From JABDII01 sp963815325 (lineage in GTDB: Bacteria > Gemmatimonadota > Gemmatimonadetes > Gemmatimonadales > GWC2-71-9): a stretch of 64,000 bases of DNA. The stretch covers positions 434,001 through 498,000 of the forward strand of contig CAWFGG010000002.1 of NCBI GenBank assembly GCA_963815325.1, given 5' to 3'. Below the pieces are notes generated by a model. It saw nothing but the letters and a program-made list of their open reading frames with translations. It did no database searches and was not told the origin of the DNA. Positions 1-12,171 of this stretch are shown piece by piece (positions within the stretch are counted from its first letter, which is position 1; each line of letters starts with the position of its first letter). The translations under genes and the position numbers were made by a program.

Positions 1-76
1 CGGTATTGCCGGTCTCGGCCAGGCATGCGCCGGCGACCAACCCCACGTACCCGGTACCAATGACGGTGACCTGCAT
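1..76 (-). CDS. ugd: UDP-glucose 6-dehydrogenase, N-terminal fragment
   Basis: Only the first 25 codons are inside the window; the gene runs off the left edge. The start is ATG at 76-74 and the peptide begins MQVTVIGTGYVGLVAGACLA, the NAD-binding GxGxxG strand typical of UDP-glucose/GDP-mannose 6-dehydrogenases of the Ugd type. The enzyme oxidises UDP-glucose to UDP-glucuronate for surface polysaccharide. It follows the wbpA-like gene by three bases, so it is probably the next cistron of the same minus-strand operon. Another member of this dehydrogenase family remains possible because the catalytic part is not visible. Confidence 0.8.
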   Translation of the reverse strand, partial: MQVTVIGTGYVGLVAGACLAETGNT

Positions 77-79
77 CGC

Positions 80-1363
80 TTACCGTCGGCCGAGCGCGTT
101 GCGGGTGTCGACCACGGCCCGTGCCCGTTCACGAACCAAATCGAAATCGATGTTCGAATGATCGGTGACGATCATGACGCAGTCGGCGGCCTCGATCGCC
201 TCGGCCGTCAGCGGGACGGATCGGTGTTCCCGCCCATCGTCCCGGAACGTCGGGACCAACGGATCGTGGTAGCTCACCTGGGCTCCTTGGTCGGCGAGCA
301 GGCGAAAGATGTCAATGGCCGGACTCTCTCGGGTGTCACTGATGTCGGGCTTGTACGCGACCCCGAGCACCAAGATCTTCGACCCGCGTACGGCCTGCCC
401 GCGCTCGTTGAGCGTTTCCCCGACCTTCCGGATCCAGAAGAGCGGCATCTCCGTGTTCACCTCGCCAGCCAGATCGATGAACCGGGTCTTGTAGTTGAGC
501 CCGCGCATCTTCCAGGCGAGGTAGTGGGGGTCGATCGGGATGCAATGCCCACCCAATCCAGGCCCCGGCAGAAACTTCATGAAGCCAAAGGGCTTCGTCG
601 CCGCCGCCTCGATGACCTCCCAGACGTCCACCCCCAGCTTGTCACAGACGATCGCCATTTCATTGGCCAGGCCAATATTCACGATGCGGAACGTGTTCTC
701 CAGGAGCTTGACGAGTTCCGCGGCCTCCGTCGTGGATACCGGCACCAGCGTGTCGATGGCGGCGGCGTAGAAGGCAGTCGCGACGCGACAGCAGTCGGGC
801 GTGATCCCGCCGATGACCTTGGGGGTGTTCTTGGTCTGGTACCGGGCATTGCCAGGGTCGACCCGCTCCGGACTGAAGGCGAGAAAGAAATCCTCACCGA
901 CCGTCAGTCCGGTTCCCTCGAGGGCCGGCAGCATGATCTCCCGGGTCGTTCCGGGGTACGTCGTGCTCTCCAAAATGATGACCTGGCCGCGATGCAACGA
1001 GCCCTTGACGGCATCGGAGGCGGCGACGATGAAGCTGACGTCCGGGTCTTTGAACTTCGACAAGGGGGTTGGCACGCAAATGGAAATGGCGTCGGTCTCG
1101 CTCAGCCGTGCCATGTCGACCGTGGCTGAGAACCGCCCGGCGGACCGGATGGCGGCCAACTGGTCGTCGGTGATGTCCCCGACATGGGAGCGCCCCGCGT
1201 TGAGGCCATCCACCACGCGCGGATTCACATCGAAGCCCACCACCTCGTAGCCGGCGTTGGTGAGCTCTACCGCCAGCGGCAGGCCCACGTATCCAAGCCC
1301 GATGACCCCGAACCGGGCCTTCCGGCTCTCGGCTTTCGCAATCAGTTCATCTGCAAGTCGCAT
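80..1363 (-). CDS. wbpA: UDP-N-acetyl-D-glucosamine 6-dehydrogenase (WbpA-like)
   Basis: A 427-residue nucleotide-sugar dehydrogenase with a Rossmann motif GLGYVG at 22-27 and the catalytic cysteine in GGHCIPIDP (C274). The family oxidises the C6 of UDP-GlcNAc (or UDP-ManNAc) to the uronic acid. The WbpA assignment rests on its three upstream neighbours, which look like WbpB, WbpE and WbpD, the other steps to UDP-GlcNAc(3NAc)A. Its ATG overlaps the TAA of the upstream oxidoreductase (TAATG), so translation is probably coupled. A WecC-type (UDP-ManNAc) specificity cannot be excluded from sequence alone. Confidence 0.85.
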   Translation of the reverse strand: MRLADELIAKAESRKARFGVIGLGYVGLPLAVELTNAGYEVVGFDVNPRVVDGLNAGRSHVGDITDDQLAAIRSAGRFSATVDMARLSETDAISICVPTPLSKFKDPDVSFIVAASDAVKGSLHRGQVIILESTTYPGTTREIMLPALEGTGLTVGEDFFLAFSPERVDPGNARYQTKNTPKVIGGITPDCCRVATAFYAAAIDTLVPVSTTEAAELVKLLENTFRIVNIGLANEMAIVCDKLGVDVWEVIEAAATKPFGFMKFLPGPGLGGHCIPIDPHYLAWKMRGLNYKTRFIDLAGEVNTEMPLFWIRKVGETLNERGQAVRGSKILVLGVAYKPDISDTRESPAIDIFRLLADQGAQVSYHDPLVPTFRDDGREHRSVPLTAEAIEAADCVMIVTDHSNIDFDLVRERARAVVDTRNALGRR

Positions 1364-2376
1364 TACGCACGCCCTATTGAAGTAGGAACTCCGCCCGCGG
1401 CGAGGGACCGCGAGGCCGCCTCGAGCACTTGTACCACCCGAACACCATCCTGCGCATCCGTCCGCGGCGACTCGCCGTGTTGTACGACCCGAACGAAATG
1501 GCGCAGCTCGGCCGCAAGCGGTTCGGTGTTCGGGAGCCGAGGGATAAAGATGTCGCCTTCCCGAATCGCCAAGCTCTCACCGTACGATGCGTACTCCGGC
1601 GGGCGCGTGACGCCCTTATCGTAGACCCGGAGTTTTTCCCGAGACTCCATGTCGTCGAACACCGCCATCTGACGAGCGCCAACCACGGTCAGCTGGCGCT
1701 CCTTGTGGGGGTCGAGCCACGACATGTGCGCATGCGCGACGACTCCGCTGGCGAAGGTCAGGTGCAGAAACACGATGTCCTCGATTCCCGCCTGCAGATA
1801 CGACCGGCCCTGGGCGGTGACCGACGTCGGGACCTCCCCAAGCAAGTAGAGGGCCACCGAGACGTCGTGAGGCCCGAAACTCCAGAGCGCGTTCTCGTCC
1901 GGCCGCACCTGGCCCAAGTTGACCCGAGTGGAATACAAGTAATAGAGGTCGCCGAGGGTGGCCTCGACGATCATCTGGCGGAGCCGCTCAACGGCCGGAT
2001 GGTACTCGAGCAAGTGTCCTGCCAGAACGGGGACTCCCGCTTTCGCCGCCGCGTCCGCCAGCCGCTCGGCGTCGGCCACGGAGAGCGCAAACGGCTTCTC
2101 GATGAGCGCGGGCACCCCCGCTTCCACGGCTTGGTGTCCGAGCGGCGCATGGTTTCGGGCCGGCGTCGCGATCACCACAGCCTCGACCCGGCCAAGCAGA
2201 TCGTCCGCCTGAGCCGTTACGTAGACTCCGGGGTAGGCGCGCTCGATCTGGGCGCACCGCTCGGGGTTCACGTCACAGACCGCGACGAGCTCTACCTCCG
2301 GCATGCCCGCAAACGTCCGGACATGGTTCCTGCCCCAGGCTCCCGCCCCAATCACACCGACGCGAAGCGGTTTCAT
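1363..2376 (-). CDS. wbpB: Gfo/Idh/MocA oxidoreductase (WbpB-like)
   Basis: A 337-residue NAD(P)-dependent sugar oxidoreductase. I place the start at ATG 2376, giving MKPLRVGVIGAGAWGRNH with the GxGxxG nucleotide-binding motif directly at the N-terminus; a much longer open frame exists upstream but has no family similarity and overlaps the aminotransferase. EKPFALS in the middle is the conserved Gfo/Idh/MocA EKP motif that carries the catalytic lysine. In the WbpA-B-E-D pathway WbpB oxidises the 3-hydroxyl of UDP-GlcNAcA to the 3-keto form. Start and stop overlap both neighbours (ATGA with wbpE, TAATG with wbpA). Confidence 0.8.
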   Translation of the reverse strand: MKPLRVGVIGAGAWGRNHVRTFAGMPEVELVAVCDVNPERCAQIERAYPGVYVTAQADDLLGRVEAVVIATPARNHAPLGHQAVEAGVPALIEKPFALSVADAERLADAAAKAGVPVLAGHLLEYHPAVERLRQMIVEATLGDLYYLYSTRVNLGQVRPDENALWSFGPHDVSVALYLLGEVPTSVTAQGRSYLQAGIEDIVFLHLTFASGVVAHAHMSWLDPHKERQLTVVGARQMAVFDDMESREKLRVYDKGVTRPPEYASYGESLAIREGDIFIPRLPNTEPLAAELRHFVRVVQHGESPRTDAQDGVRVVQVLEAASRSLAAGGVPTSIGRA

Positions 2377-3488
2377 GCGTAGAACCCGGTGACGGCGTCG
2401 ATCACCGCGTGTTGCTGGTCGGCGGACAACTCCGGATAAATCGGCAACGAAATCACCCCAGCCGACGCCTCTTCCGTCCTCGGCAGCTGCCCTGGCCGAT
2501 AGCCCAGGCCTTGAAAGCACGGCTGCAGGTGGAGCCCGATCGGGTAATAGACCTTGTGCCCGATATTCGCCTCGCGCAGGTGGGCCTGGAGTGCATCGCG
2601 GTCGGGGACCCGGAGAGTGTATTGGTGGAAAATGTGTTCGTTCGCGGGATCGACGGTCGGCGGCTCGATGCCGGGATGACTTGCGAACGCCTCGGTGTAG
2701 CCGGCCGCAGCCTGCCGCCGAGCTTCGCTCCATTCGGACAGGAACGGGAGCTTCGCCAAGAGCACCGCGGCCTGCACGGTATCGAGGCGGCTGTTGTAGC
2801 CCACCTCATCGTGATGGTACTCCTTATCGCCTCCGTGCAGGCGTAGGCGGCGCAGGCGGGCCGCACGAGCGTCGTCGGACGTCAGGATCATGCCGCCGTC
2901 GCCCCACCCACCCAAGTTCTTCGAAGGGAAAAACGAAAGGGTGCCGGCGGTTCCGAGGCTTCCCGCCACGCGCCGGCGGCCGTCCATCATCCGGGCCGCT
3001 CCCACGGCCTGCGCCGCGTCTTCGATCACGGCCAGGCCGTGCCGTTCCGCCAGGGGAAGGATCCGCTCCATCGCCGCCATTTGGCCGAACAGGTGCACCA
3101 CCACGATGGCCCTGGTCCGTGGAGTGATCGCCGCCTCGATCGCGTCGGGAGCGATGTTGAACGAGTCGCGCTCGATATCCACGAACACGGGCGTGCCGCC
3201 GGCATTATGGATTGCGCCGGCCGTGGCAAAGAAGGTGAAGGCGGGCGTGATGACCTCGTCGCCCGGCGCCAAGTCGAGGGTCTTCAGTGGAAGGAGAAGC
3301 GCATCGGTGCCGCTGGCACAGGCGATGGCGTGCTTCACCCCCGCAAGGGCGGCGAGTTGTTGCTCCAGCTCTCCGACCTCCGGCCCCATGATAAAGGATT
3401 GGCGGGCAATCACACGCATGATTGCCGGGATGACGTGATCTTCGATCCGCTCATGCTGCGCGACGAGATCGAGCAACGGCACACGCAC
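2373..3488 (-). CDS. wbpE: DegT/DnrJ/EryC1-family sugar aminotransferase (WbpE-like)
   Basis: A 371-residue PLP-dependent aminotransferase of the DegT/DnrJ/EryC1/StrS family, beginning VRVPLLDLVAQHERI. I chose GTG at 3488 because AGGGAG lies six bases upstream and because this family normally starts at the PLLDL strand; the frame is open for a further 20 codons. ASGTDALLLPL and the PSKNLGGWGDGG segment (PLP lysine) are characteristic. WbpE transfers an amino group to the 3-keto sugar made by WbpB. The TGA overlaps the ATG of the oxidoreductase by four bases. Confidence 0.82.
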   Translation of the reverse strand: MRVPLLDLVAQHERIEDHVIPAIMRVIARQSFIMGPEVGELEQQLAALAGVKHAIACASGTDALLLPLKTLDLAPGDEVITPAFTFFATAGAIHNAGGTPVFVDIERDSFNIAPDAIEAAITPRTRAIVVVHLFGQMAAMERILPLAERHGLAVIEDAAQAVGAARMMDGRRRVAGSLGTAGTLSFFPSKNLGGWGDGGMILTSDDARAARLRRLRLHGGDKEYHHDEVGYNSRLDTVQAAVLLAKLPFLSEWSEARRQAAAGYTEAFASHPGIEPPTVDPANEHIFHQYTLRVPDRDALQAHLREANIGHKVYYPIGLHLQPCFQGLGYRPGQLPRTEEASAGVISLPIYPELSADQQHAVIDAVTGFYA

Positions 3489-3601
3489 TGGAGTCTCCCT
3501 CAGCAAGGCCCCAACCGCAGGCAACGGAAAGGCCCGCACCACCCTCAACCGCCGCGGGGCACGGGCATGAGCACATCATCGGGCTCGATCGGGCCCCAAA
3601 A

Positions 3602-4192
3602 CTAGCGGCTCCCGGAGGGAGGGTCAACGAAGTGAAGCCCTCCGTCGCGTTCCTCATAGGCGGTCCCGCAGGCGCCGCACACCGTCGCCGTGTCGCCGAG
3701 CGGAAGCCGGTCACCGCAGCGGCACATCCACCCGACCCGGCGGGCGGGCACCCCCAGCATCAACCCAAACGCCGGCACGTCGCTCGTGACCACCGCTCCC
3801 GCGCCGATGAAGCTGTACTCACCAAGCGTGATGCCGCAGACGATGGTGGCGTTCGCGCCGATGGTGGAGCCGCGCCGGACGAGCGTGCGCTGAAACTCAT
3901 GCTTGCGGGAAATGTGGCTTCTGGGGTTGAGCACGTTCGTGAACACACAGCTGGGACCGCAAAAGGTGTCGTCTTCCAGAACCACCCCTTCGTAAATCGA
4001 GACGTTGTTCTGGATCTTCACATTGTTGCCGATCATGGTTCCCGGCATGACCACGACATTCTGGCCAAGTGTGCAGCCGGCGCCGATGACCGCGCCAGGC
4101 ATGATATGGCAAAAGTGCCAGATCTTCGTACCCTGGCCGATGCGTGCCCCCGGGTCGACGTAACTCGACTCATGCGCGAAGAAATCTGCCAT
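3602..4192 (-). CDS. wbpD: Left-handed beta-helix sugar N-acetyltransferase (WbpD-like)
   Basis: A 196-residue hexapeptide-repeat acyltransferase (repeats from about residue 12 to 145, for example IGAGCTLGQNV, IGNNVKIQNN, IGANATIVCG). The C-terminal 45 residues carry a CRCG...CGACG arrangement that looks like a zinc ribbon, a common tail on WbpD/WlbB-type enzymes. The role in the family is acetyl-CoA-dependent N-acetylation of the 3-amino group of UDP-GlcNAc3NA. It sits between murB (15 bases) and wbpE (113 bases) and completes the WbpA/B/D/E set; no WbpI epimerase is visible. Confidence 0.82.
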   Translation of the reverse strand: MADFFAHESSYVDPGARIGQGTKIWHFCHIMPGAVIGAGCTLGQNVVVMPGTMIGNNVKIQNNVSIYEGVVLEDDTFCGPSCVFTNVLNPRSHISRKHEFQRTLVRRGSTIGANATIVCGITLGEYSFIGAGAVVTSDVPAFGLMLGVPARRVGWMCRCGDRLPLGDTATVCGACGTAYEERDGGLHFVDPPSGSR

Positions 4193-4207
4193 GGTATTCC
4201 TTGAGGT

Positions 4208-5193
4208 TCATGAGACTGGACGGATAGGACGTGCGCTGGACGGGCCCACCGTGGCGTAGGTCCCGTCGGCTGCGACCAGTTTGACTTCCGTGTCCAGCAC
4301 GACGCCGAATCGCTCGGCCACTCGCTCGCGGGCATGCTCGATCAGCGTCTGGACGTCGGCCGCGGTGCCACCGCCGAGATTGACAAAATAGTTCGCATGC
4401 ACAGGGGAGATCTGGACCCCGCCGATCGTGAAGCCCTTGAGGCCGGCCGCATCCAGAAATTGCCCCGCCGTGGTGAGGCCGCTTGGGTGACCGCCCGGCG
4501 GAAGAACCGGGTTTTTGAAGGTACTTCCGCAACACGGCTGGTTGAACGGAGTCCCCTCCTGCCGCCACTTGAAGAGCTCGTTCGTCCGACGCTGGAGCTG
4601 GTCGGGATCGGCGGCGGCAAGGGTGACTTCGGCTTCGAGGACGATCTTCTGTTCGAGTCCACTCCAGCGATACTGAAATGGGATGGCCGAGCGATCGAGC
4701 ACGGCGGTCCGGCCGTCGGCGTCCATCACGGTGACCCGGGCAACGACTTGCGACCACTCCGACCCATGACACCCGGCGTTCATGTACACCCCGCCTCCGA
4801 CCGTGCCGGGCACCCCGACCATGGTGTGGAGCCCGCCCCACCCTGCCGCCGCCGTGCGACGGGCCGCGAGCGGCGCCGGGAGCCCGGCGCCGAACCACCA
4901 CCGCTCGCCCTCAGACCGGATAGCGTCCATTCCCTTCCCGAGCCGGATCACGAGCGCGTCGAGCCCTTGGTCGGGCAGCAGCACGTTGGAACCCAGGCCC
5001 AGCACGAACCACGGCACGCCCACGCGGCGAGCCAGGTGCAGTGCGGCCTCGACATCGGCCACGCTGACGGGGAGGGCAATGGTCGCCGGCCCTCCGATCC
5101 GAAAGGTGGAAAAGCGCGCGAGGGGCGCCTCGGTCAACACGTCTCCCGCGATGGCCTCACGAAGCTGTTTGGCGAAGGCCGGATTTCTGGCCG

Positions 5194-5197
<4 letters not shown>
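4208..5197 (-). CDS. murB: UDP-N-acetylenolpyruvoylglucosamine reductase
   Basis: A 329-residue FAD enzyme reducing UDP-GlcNAc-enolpyruvate to UDP-MurNAc in the cytoplasm. FAD-binding signatures are GLGSNVLLPDQGLD (67-80) and VPGTVGGGVYMNAG (129-142); the catalytic serine is in CGSTFKNP (S225). The ATG overlaps the TGA of carB by four bases. It is unusual to find murB inside a run of polysaccharide genes and carB rather than in a dcw cluster; the enzyme itself looks complete. Confidence 0.95.
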
Positions 5198-8443
<3,246 letters not shown>

Positions 8444-8460
<17 letters not shown>

Positions 8461-9391
8461 GGACCATATCGCGCAACGTTTGGGCGAGAGAGACCGTCGG
8501 AGTCCACCCGCATTTGTTCCGGAGCTTCGTCGCGTCGCCGACCAAATGAGGGATATCGGCCTGCCGTAATAACGCGGGATCCACTATCGGTGTCGCCTCC
8601 ACCCCGACCAGCTGGCACAATTGGTCGAAGATCTCCCGCAGGGACAGGCCCGCGCCGCGCGCCACGTTATACGCCTCACCGGGCTCTCCGTCCGTGAGCA
8701 ACGCTAGGTAGGCACGCACGACGTCACGGACATCGAGAAAGTCCCGGACCGGGCTGAGGTTGCCGGCCTGGACAGTCGCGGCCTTGGCCTGACGCGCAGC
8801 TTTGAGGCGCTCGAGCAACGCCGGCACGACGAATTGCGGCGACTGGCCCGGTCCGGTGTGCGGAAACGGACGCACCACCACCACGCGAAGCCCGGTCCGT
8901 CGCCACGTCTCGAGGGCTGCGATCTCCGAGGCGGCCTTGGTCGCCGCGTAGGGCGAACACGGCGCGACGGGGTCCGTCTCGGACCGGGGCCGTGGCTCCG
9001 CGATGCCGTACACCTCGGCCGACGACACCACGAGCACCGTCCCGCGAAATGGTGCCGGCCGCCGGCTGAGCGCACCGCAAAGCTGAGCCGTGCCGCAGGT
9101 GTTGATGAGCCAGGCCCGGCCAGGATCGCGCTGAGCCACGCTCCCCGACGACAAGGCCGCAAGATGGACCACGGCCTCGTTCGCGTCGTCGGCCGCGGCC
9201 CCGATCGAGGCGGGATCGCTCAAGTCGAGCATTCGGGTCCGGACCCGGCCGTCGAGGTCCGGCCCGGCCCAGTCCTCGGCCGGGCGGCCGCCCGGCCCGA
9301 TCGCCGCCACCACATCGCGCCCGCCGGCCAGGAGAGTCCGCACGAGATGCCGCCCCACGAAACCGTCCGCGCCGGTGACCAGCACGCTCAT
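8444..9391 (-). CDS. rmd: NAD-dependent sugar reductase/epimerase, GDP-6-deoxy-mannose reductase-like
   Basis: A 315-residue extended SDR. Start ATG 9391 gives MSVLVTGADGFVGRHLV with the GxxGxxG NAD motif; an open extension of 105 codons upstream overlaps gmd and is low-complexity. SSAEVYG and the YAATK catalytic pair are present, and PVRDFLDVRDVVRAYL is the motif that Rmd/GMER proteins share. Directly following gmd with a four-base overlap, it most likely reduces GDP-4-keto-6-deoxymannose to GDP-D-rhamnose. A GDP-fucose or talose product is an alternative. Confidence 0.8.
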
Positions 9392-10353
9392 GTGCGCGCG
9401 CGCCAACGCTCGAGGTCGGCGTCGACCATCATGGTGATCATTTCCTCGAAGCTCACCGTGGGACTCCAGCCAAGCTCGGACCGTGCCCGCGTCGGGTCCG
9501 CGACCAGGGCTTCCACTTCCGCCGGGCGTTTCAAGGAGGGATCGACCACCACGTGCTGCTGCCAATCCAGACCGACGTGTCGGAATGCGATCTCGACGAC
9601 ATCTCGCACGCTGTGGGAGATGCCCGTGCCGACCACGTAATCGCTGGGCTCGTCCTGTTGGAGTATGCGCCACATCGCATCCACATAGTCCCCGGCGTAG
9701 CCCCAATCCCGGCGAGCGTCGAGGTGACCGAGGCGCACCTCGGTGTCGAGACCCAAGGTGATGCGGGCCACGGCGTCGGTGATCTTGCGAGTCACGAATT
9801 CGATCCCTCGACGCGGCGACTCATGATTGAAGAGGATTCCGCTGACGGCGTAGAGCCCGTGGGATTCACGATAGTTGACCGTGATCCAGTGTCCGTACAC
9901 TTTGGCCACCCCGTACGGGGAGCGCGGGTAGAACGGCGTCGACTCCCGCTGGGGCGTTTCCGTCGCCTTCCCGAACATCTCGGACGAACTCGCCTGATAG
10001 AACCGGGCCTCGGGGCCGGCCAAGCGCACCGCCTCGAGAATCCGCGTCACTCCGAGCGCAGTGAACTCGCCGGTCAAGACCGGTTGCGTCCATGAGGCGG
10101 GGACGAACGACTGCGCGGCGAGATTGTAGACCTCGTTCGGCTGGGTGCTCCGGATCACTTCGGTCAGCGAGTGCTGGTCGAGCAGGTCGGCAGCCACCAC
10201 CGTGATGCGGTCGAGGATGTGCTCGATCCGCTCGTAGCTGTGGTGGCTGGTTCGGCGGACGACCCCGTAGACCTCGTACCCCTTGGAAAGCAGGAATTCG
10301 GCGAGGTACGACCCGTCCTGGCCCGTCACACCGGTAATGAGCGCCCTAGGCAT
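9388..10353 (-). CDS. gmd: GDP-mannose 4,6-dehydratase
   Basis: A 321-residue SDR dehydratase beginning MPRALITGVTGQDGSYLAEF, the diagnostic Gmd N-terminus. The catalytic triad region ASSSEMFG...YPRSPYGVAKVYGHW and the GHLDARRDWGYAGDYV segment are classic for GDP-mannose dehydratases. It converts GDP-mannose to GDP-4-keto-6-deoxymannose, the substrate of the next gene. It is the first gene of the minus-strand run and diverges from rpmB; a TAGAAT sequence on the minus strand about 60 bases upstream could be its -10, but I see no good -35. Confidence 0.95.
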   Translation of the reverse strand: MPRALITGVTGQDGSYLAEFLLSKGYEVYGVVRRTSHHSYERIEHILDRITVVAADLLDQHSLTEVIRSTQPNEVYNLAAQSFVPASWTQPVLTGEFTALGVTRILEAVRLAGPEARFYQASSSEMFGKATETPQRESTPFYPRSPYGVAKVYGHWITVNYRESHGLYAVSGILFNHESPRRGIEFVTRKITDAVARITLGLDTEVRLGHLDARRDWGYAGDYVDAMWRILQQDEPSDYVVGTGISHSVRDVVEIAFRHVGLDWQQHVVVDPSLKRPAEVEALVADPTRARSELGWSPTVSFEEMITMMVDADLERWRART

Positions 10354-10372
10354 GGTGGGTGGGCTCTCCCTG

Positions 10373-10401
10373 TTGTCTCACGCGAAAGTCCTCATTAGAT
10401 T
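10373..10401 (+). promoter_or_regulatory. Predicted sigma-70-type promoter of rpmB
   Basis: TTGTCT (10373-10378) and TAGATT (10396-10401) are separated by 17 bases, each matching four of six consensus positions. The transcription start would fall near 10408, about 45 bases before rpmB. It is the best-spaced pair I found in the 99-base divergent region between gmd and rpmB. Confidence 0.5.
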
Positions 10402-10452
10402 TGCCGTCTTCTCCGATTCTAGTCGATTCGGACCAACGGAAGGAAGGATCGT

Positions 10453-10644
10453 ATGGCACGGGTGTGTTCCGTGTGTGGGAAGGGGCCGACGACCGGCCAC
10501 AACAAGAGCCACGCCAACAACCGCACGAAGCGGCGCTGGAACCCGAATCTGCAGACCGTGCGCGTCGTGGTCCAGGGCCAGCCGAAACGAGTTCGGGTGT
10601 GCACCCGATGCATCCGGAGCCAGAAGATCGTCAAGGCGGGCTGA
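10453..10644 (+). CDS. rpmB: 50S ribosomal protein L28
   Basis: A 63-residue L28 beginning MARVCSVCGKGPTTGHNKSH. It is the zinc-binding form: C5/C8 and C50/C53 make the ribbon, and the middle carries the NRTKRRWNPNLQ core. AAGGAAGGA sits just upstream of the ATG. It is a single-gene plus-strand unit, flanked by its own promoter and a strong terminator, and faces the rpmJ-rplQ operon tail to tail. Confidence 0.97.
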   Translation: MARVCSVCGKGPTTGHNKSHANNRTKRRWNPNLQTVRVVVQGQPKRVRVCTRCIRSQKIVKAG

Positions 10645-10671
10645 CCCGCCGGGACGCGTGCCGAGGCAACG

Positions 10672-10697
10672 AAAGGGGACCCGAAGGTCCCCTTTTT
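10672..10697 (+). terminator. Rho-independent terminator after rpmB
   Basis: AAAGGGGACC, loop CGAA, GGTCCCCTTT, followed by more T residues: a ten-base perfect stem with a stable tetraloop and a T run. It lies 28 bases after the rpmB stop and 28 bases before the rplQ stop on the other strand. Because the left flank is also A-rich it could stop the convergent rplQ transcript as well. Confidence 0.9.
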
Positions 10698-10724
10698 GTT
10701 TCCCTCTGACCACGTCGGGATGAG

Positions 10725-11081
10725 TCACTCCGACAGCAACTCGATTCGGGCCAACTCGGCTCCGTCGCCCTTGCGGTGACCCAACTTGAGAATGCGGGTG
10801 TAACCGCCGGGACGCGACGCGAAGCGGGGACCGATCTCCGCGAACAGCCGGTGGAGGGTTTCCCGGTCACGGATTCGGCGCTCAGCCAGCCGACGCGCAT
10901 GGAGGTCGCCCCGCCTCGCGAGCGTGATGAGGCGCTCAGCGTAGGGACGCAGCTCCTTCGCCTTCGCTTCGGTCGTCACCACTCGGTCATGCCGGAACAG
11001 GCTGGTGGCCATGTTCCTGAGAAGCGCCCGCCGGTGGCTCGCTGTCCGTGACAGCTGTCTGCCTTTGACACGATGCCGCAT
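10725..11081 (-). CDS. rplQ: 50S ribosomal protein L17
   Basis: A 118-residue L17: MRHRVKGRQLSRTASHRRAL at the N-terminus and GYTRILKLGHRKGDGAE near the C-terminus match the family throughout, at its usual length. It is the last gene of the rpmJ-rpsM-rpsK-rpsD-rpoA-rplQ operon, two bases after rpoA, the near-universal order. Confidence 0.97.
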   Translation of the reverse strand: MRHRVKGRQLSRTASHRRALLRNMATSLFRHDRVVTTEAKAKELRPYAERLITLARRGDLHARRLAERRIRDRETLHRLFAEIGPRFASRPGGYTRILKLGHRKGDGAELARIELLSE

Positions 11082-11083
11082 GG

Positions 11084-12160
11084 TTAGGCCTCGACCTCTT
11101 CGGAGGTCTCGTCTTCGGCGGGTCCCACAATTCGGGCGGTAGGCGGCACGCCTGGGTCGACGACCCGAAGCGTCTCCCCGTCCGATTCGAACACCATCCG
11201 GAAGTTGAACCCCTCGCGCTCGAGAAGCTCGCCGATCTCGGTCAACGCCTTCTCCCCGACATTCTTGACCTTGAGCAGATCTTCTTCCGATAGCTCGACC
11301 AGGTCCTTCAGGCTGCGAATGCTGGAATTCTTGAGCGAGTTCAACGCTCGCACCGAGAGTCCGAGATCGTCGATGGGCTGCGCCAAGCGCGACGTGAGGT
11401 CGACGCCGTGGCCGGCCTCGAAGGGCTCCTCCGGCTCCGGTGCCAAGGGCACACGGCCGAAGTCCCGGAAGTACTGGAAATGCTCCTGCGCGAGCGCGGC
11501 GGCGTAGGCGATCGCATCTTCCGGGCTGAGCGTACCGTTGGTCTCGACAAACACCGTCAATCGATCGTAGTCCGTCCGTTGACCGACGCGGGTCTCCGCC
11601 ACCGAGAAGTTGGCCCGCAGGACCGGGTTGTAAATCGAATCGATGCGGACCAAATCCACCGGCAAGGACCGGTCGATTTCGTGGAACTCCGCTTCGACAT
11701 ACCCGCGGCCCTTGTTCACGTACAGCTCGGCCGACACCTCCCGGTCCTCCTGAACGGTGAACAACAGGTGGTCCGGGTTGCCGATCTCGACGGCGGGATG
11801 CAGGTCGATATCGCGGGCATAGACCGGGCCGGGGCCGTCACGCTTGACCGTCAACACGGCCTCGTGCACGTCCTCGCTCAACACCAACGTCAATGCCTTG
11901 AGCCGCTGGATGATCTGGTGGACATCCTCGAGCACGCCCTGCACCGTTTGGTGCTCGTGGACCACGCCGTCCATCCGCATTCCCCACACGGCCGTGCCGC
12001 GCAGCGACGACAAGAGCAGCCGACGCAGGCCGTTGCCCAGGGTGTAGCCGAACCCGCGTTCGAGCGGCTGCAGCCGGAATTCCGCCGCATTCGGATTGTC
12101 GTCCCGCTTTGCCATTTCTACCAGATGGGGACGAACCAAGCCGGTCAAATCGATGGTCAT
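11084..12160 (-). CDS. rpoA: DNA-directed RNA polymerase subunit alpha
   Basis: A 358-residue alpha subunit. I prefer ATG 12160 (MTIDLTGLVRPHLVEM) because AAGGA lies just upstream; a GTG at 12172, overlapping the rpsD TAG, would add four residues. The N-terminal assembly domain has GFGYTLGNGLRRLLLSSL, and the C-terminal domain has LKNSSIRSLKDLVELSEEDL and the VKNVGEKALTEI helix-hairpin-helix that contacts UP-element DNA. The linker is a little longer than in E. coli. Confidence 0.97.
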   Translation of the reverse strand: MTIDLTGLVRPHLVEMAKRDDNPNAAEFRLQPLERGFGYTLGNGLRRLLLSSLRGTAVWGMRMDGVVHEHQTVQGVLEDVHQIIQRLKALTLVLSEDVHEAVLTVKRDGPGPVYARDIDLHPAVEIGNPDHLLFTVQEDREVSAELYVNKGRGYVEAEFHEIDRSLPVDLVRIDSIYNPVLRANFSVAETRVGQRTDYDRLTVFVETNGTLSPEDAIAYAAALAQEHFQYFRDFGRVPLAPEPEEPFEAGHGVDLTSRLAQPIDDLGLSVRALNSLKNSSIRSLKDLVELSEEDLLKVKNVGEKALTEIGELLEREGFNFRMVFESDGETLRVVDPGVPPTARIVGPAEDETSEEVEA

Positions 12161-12171
12161 GAGGTCCTTCA

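Noticed and set aside
2377..2733. N-terminal extension of the Gfo/Idh/MocA oxidoreductase
   Set aside because: It overlaps the aminotransferase coding region and has no similarity; the GxGxxG motif begins right after ATG 2376.
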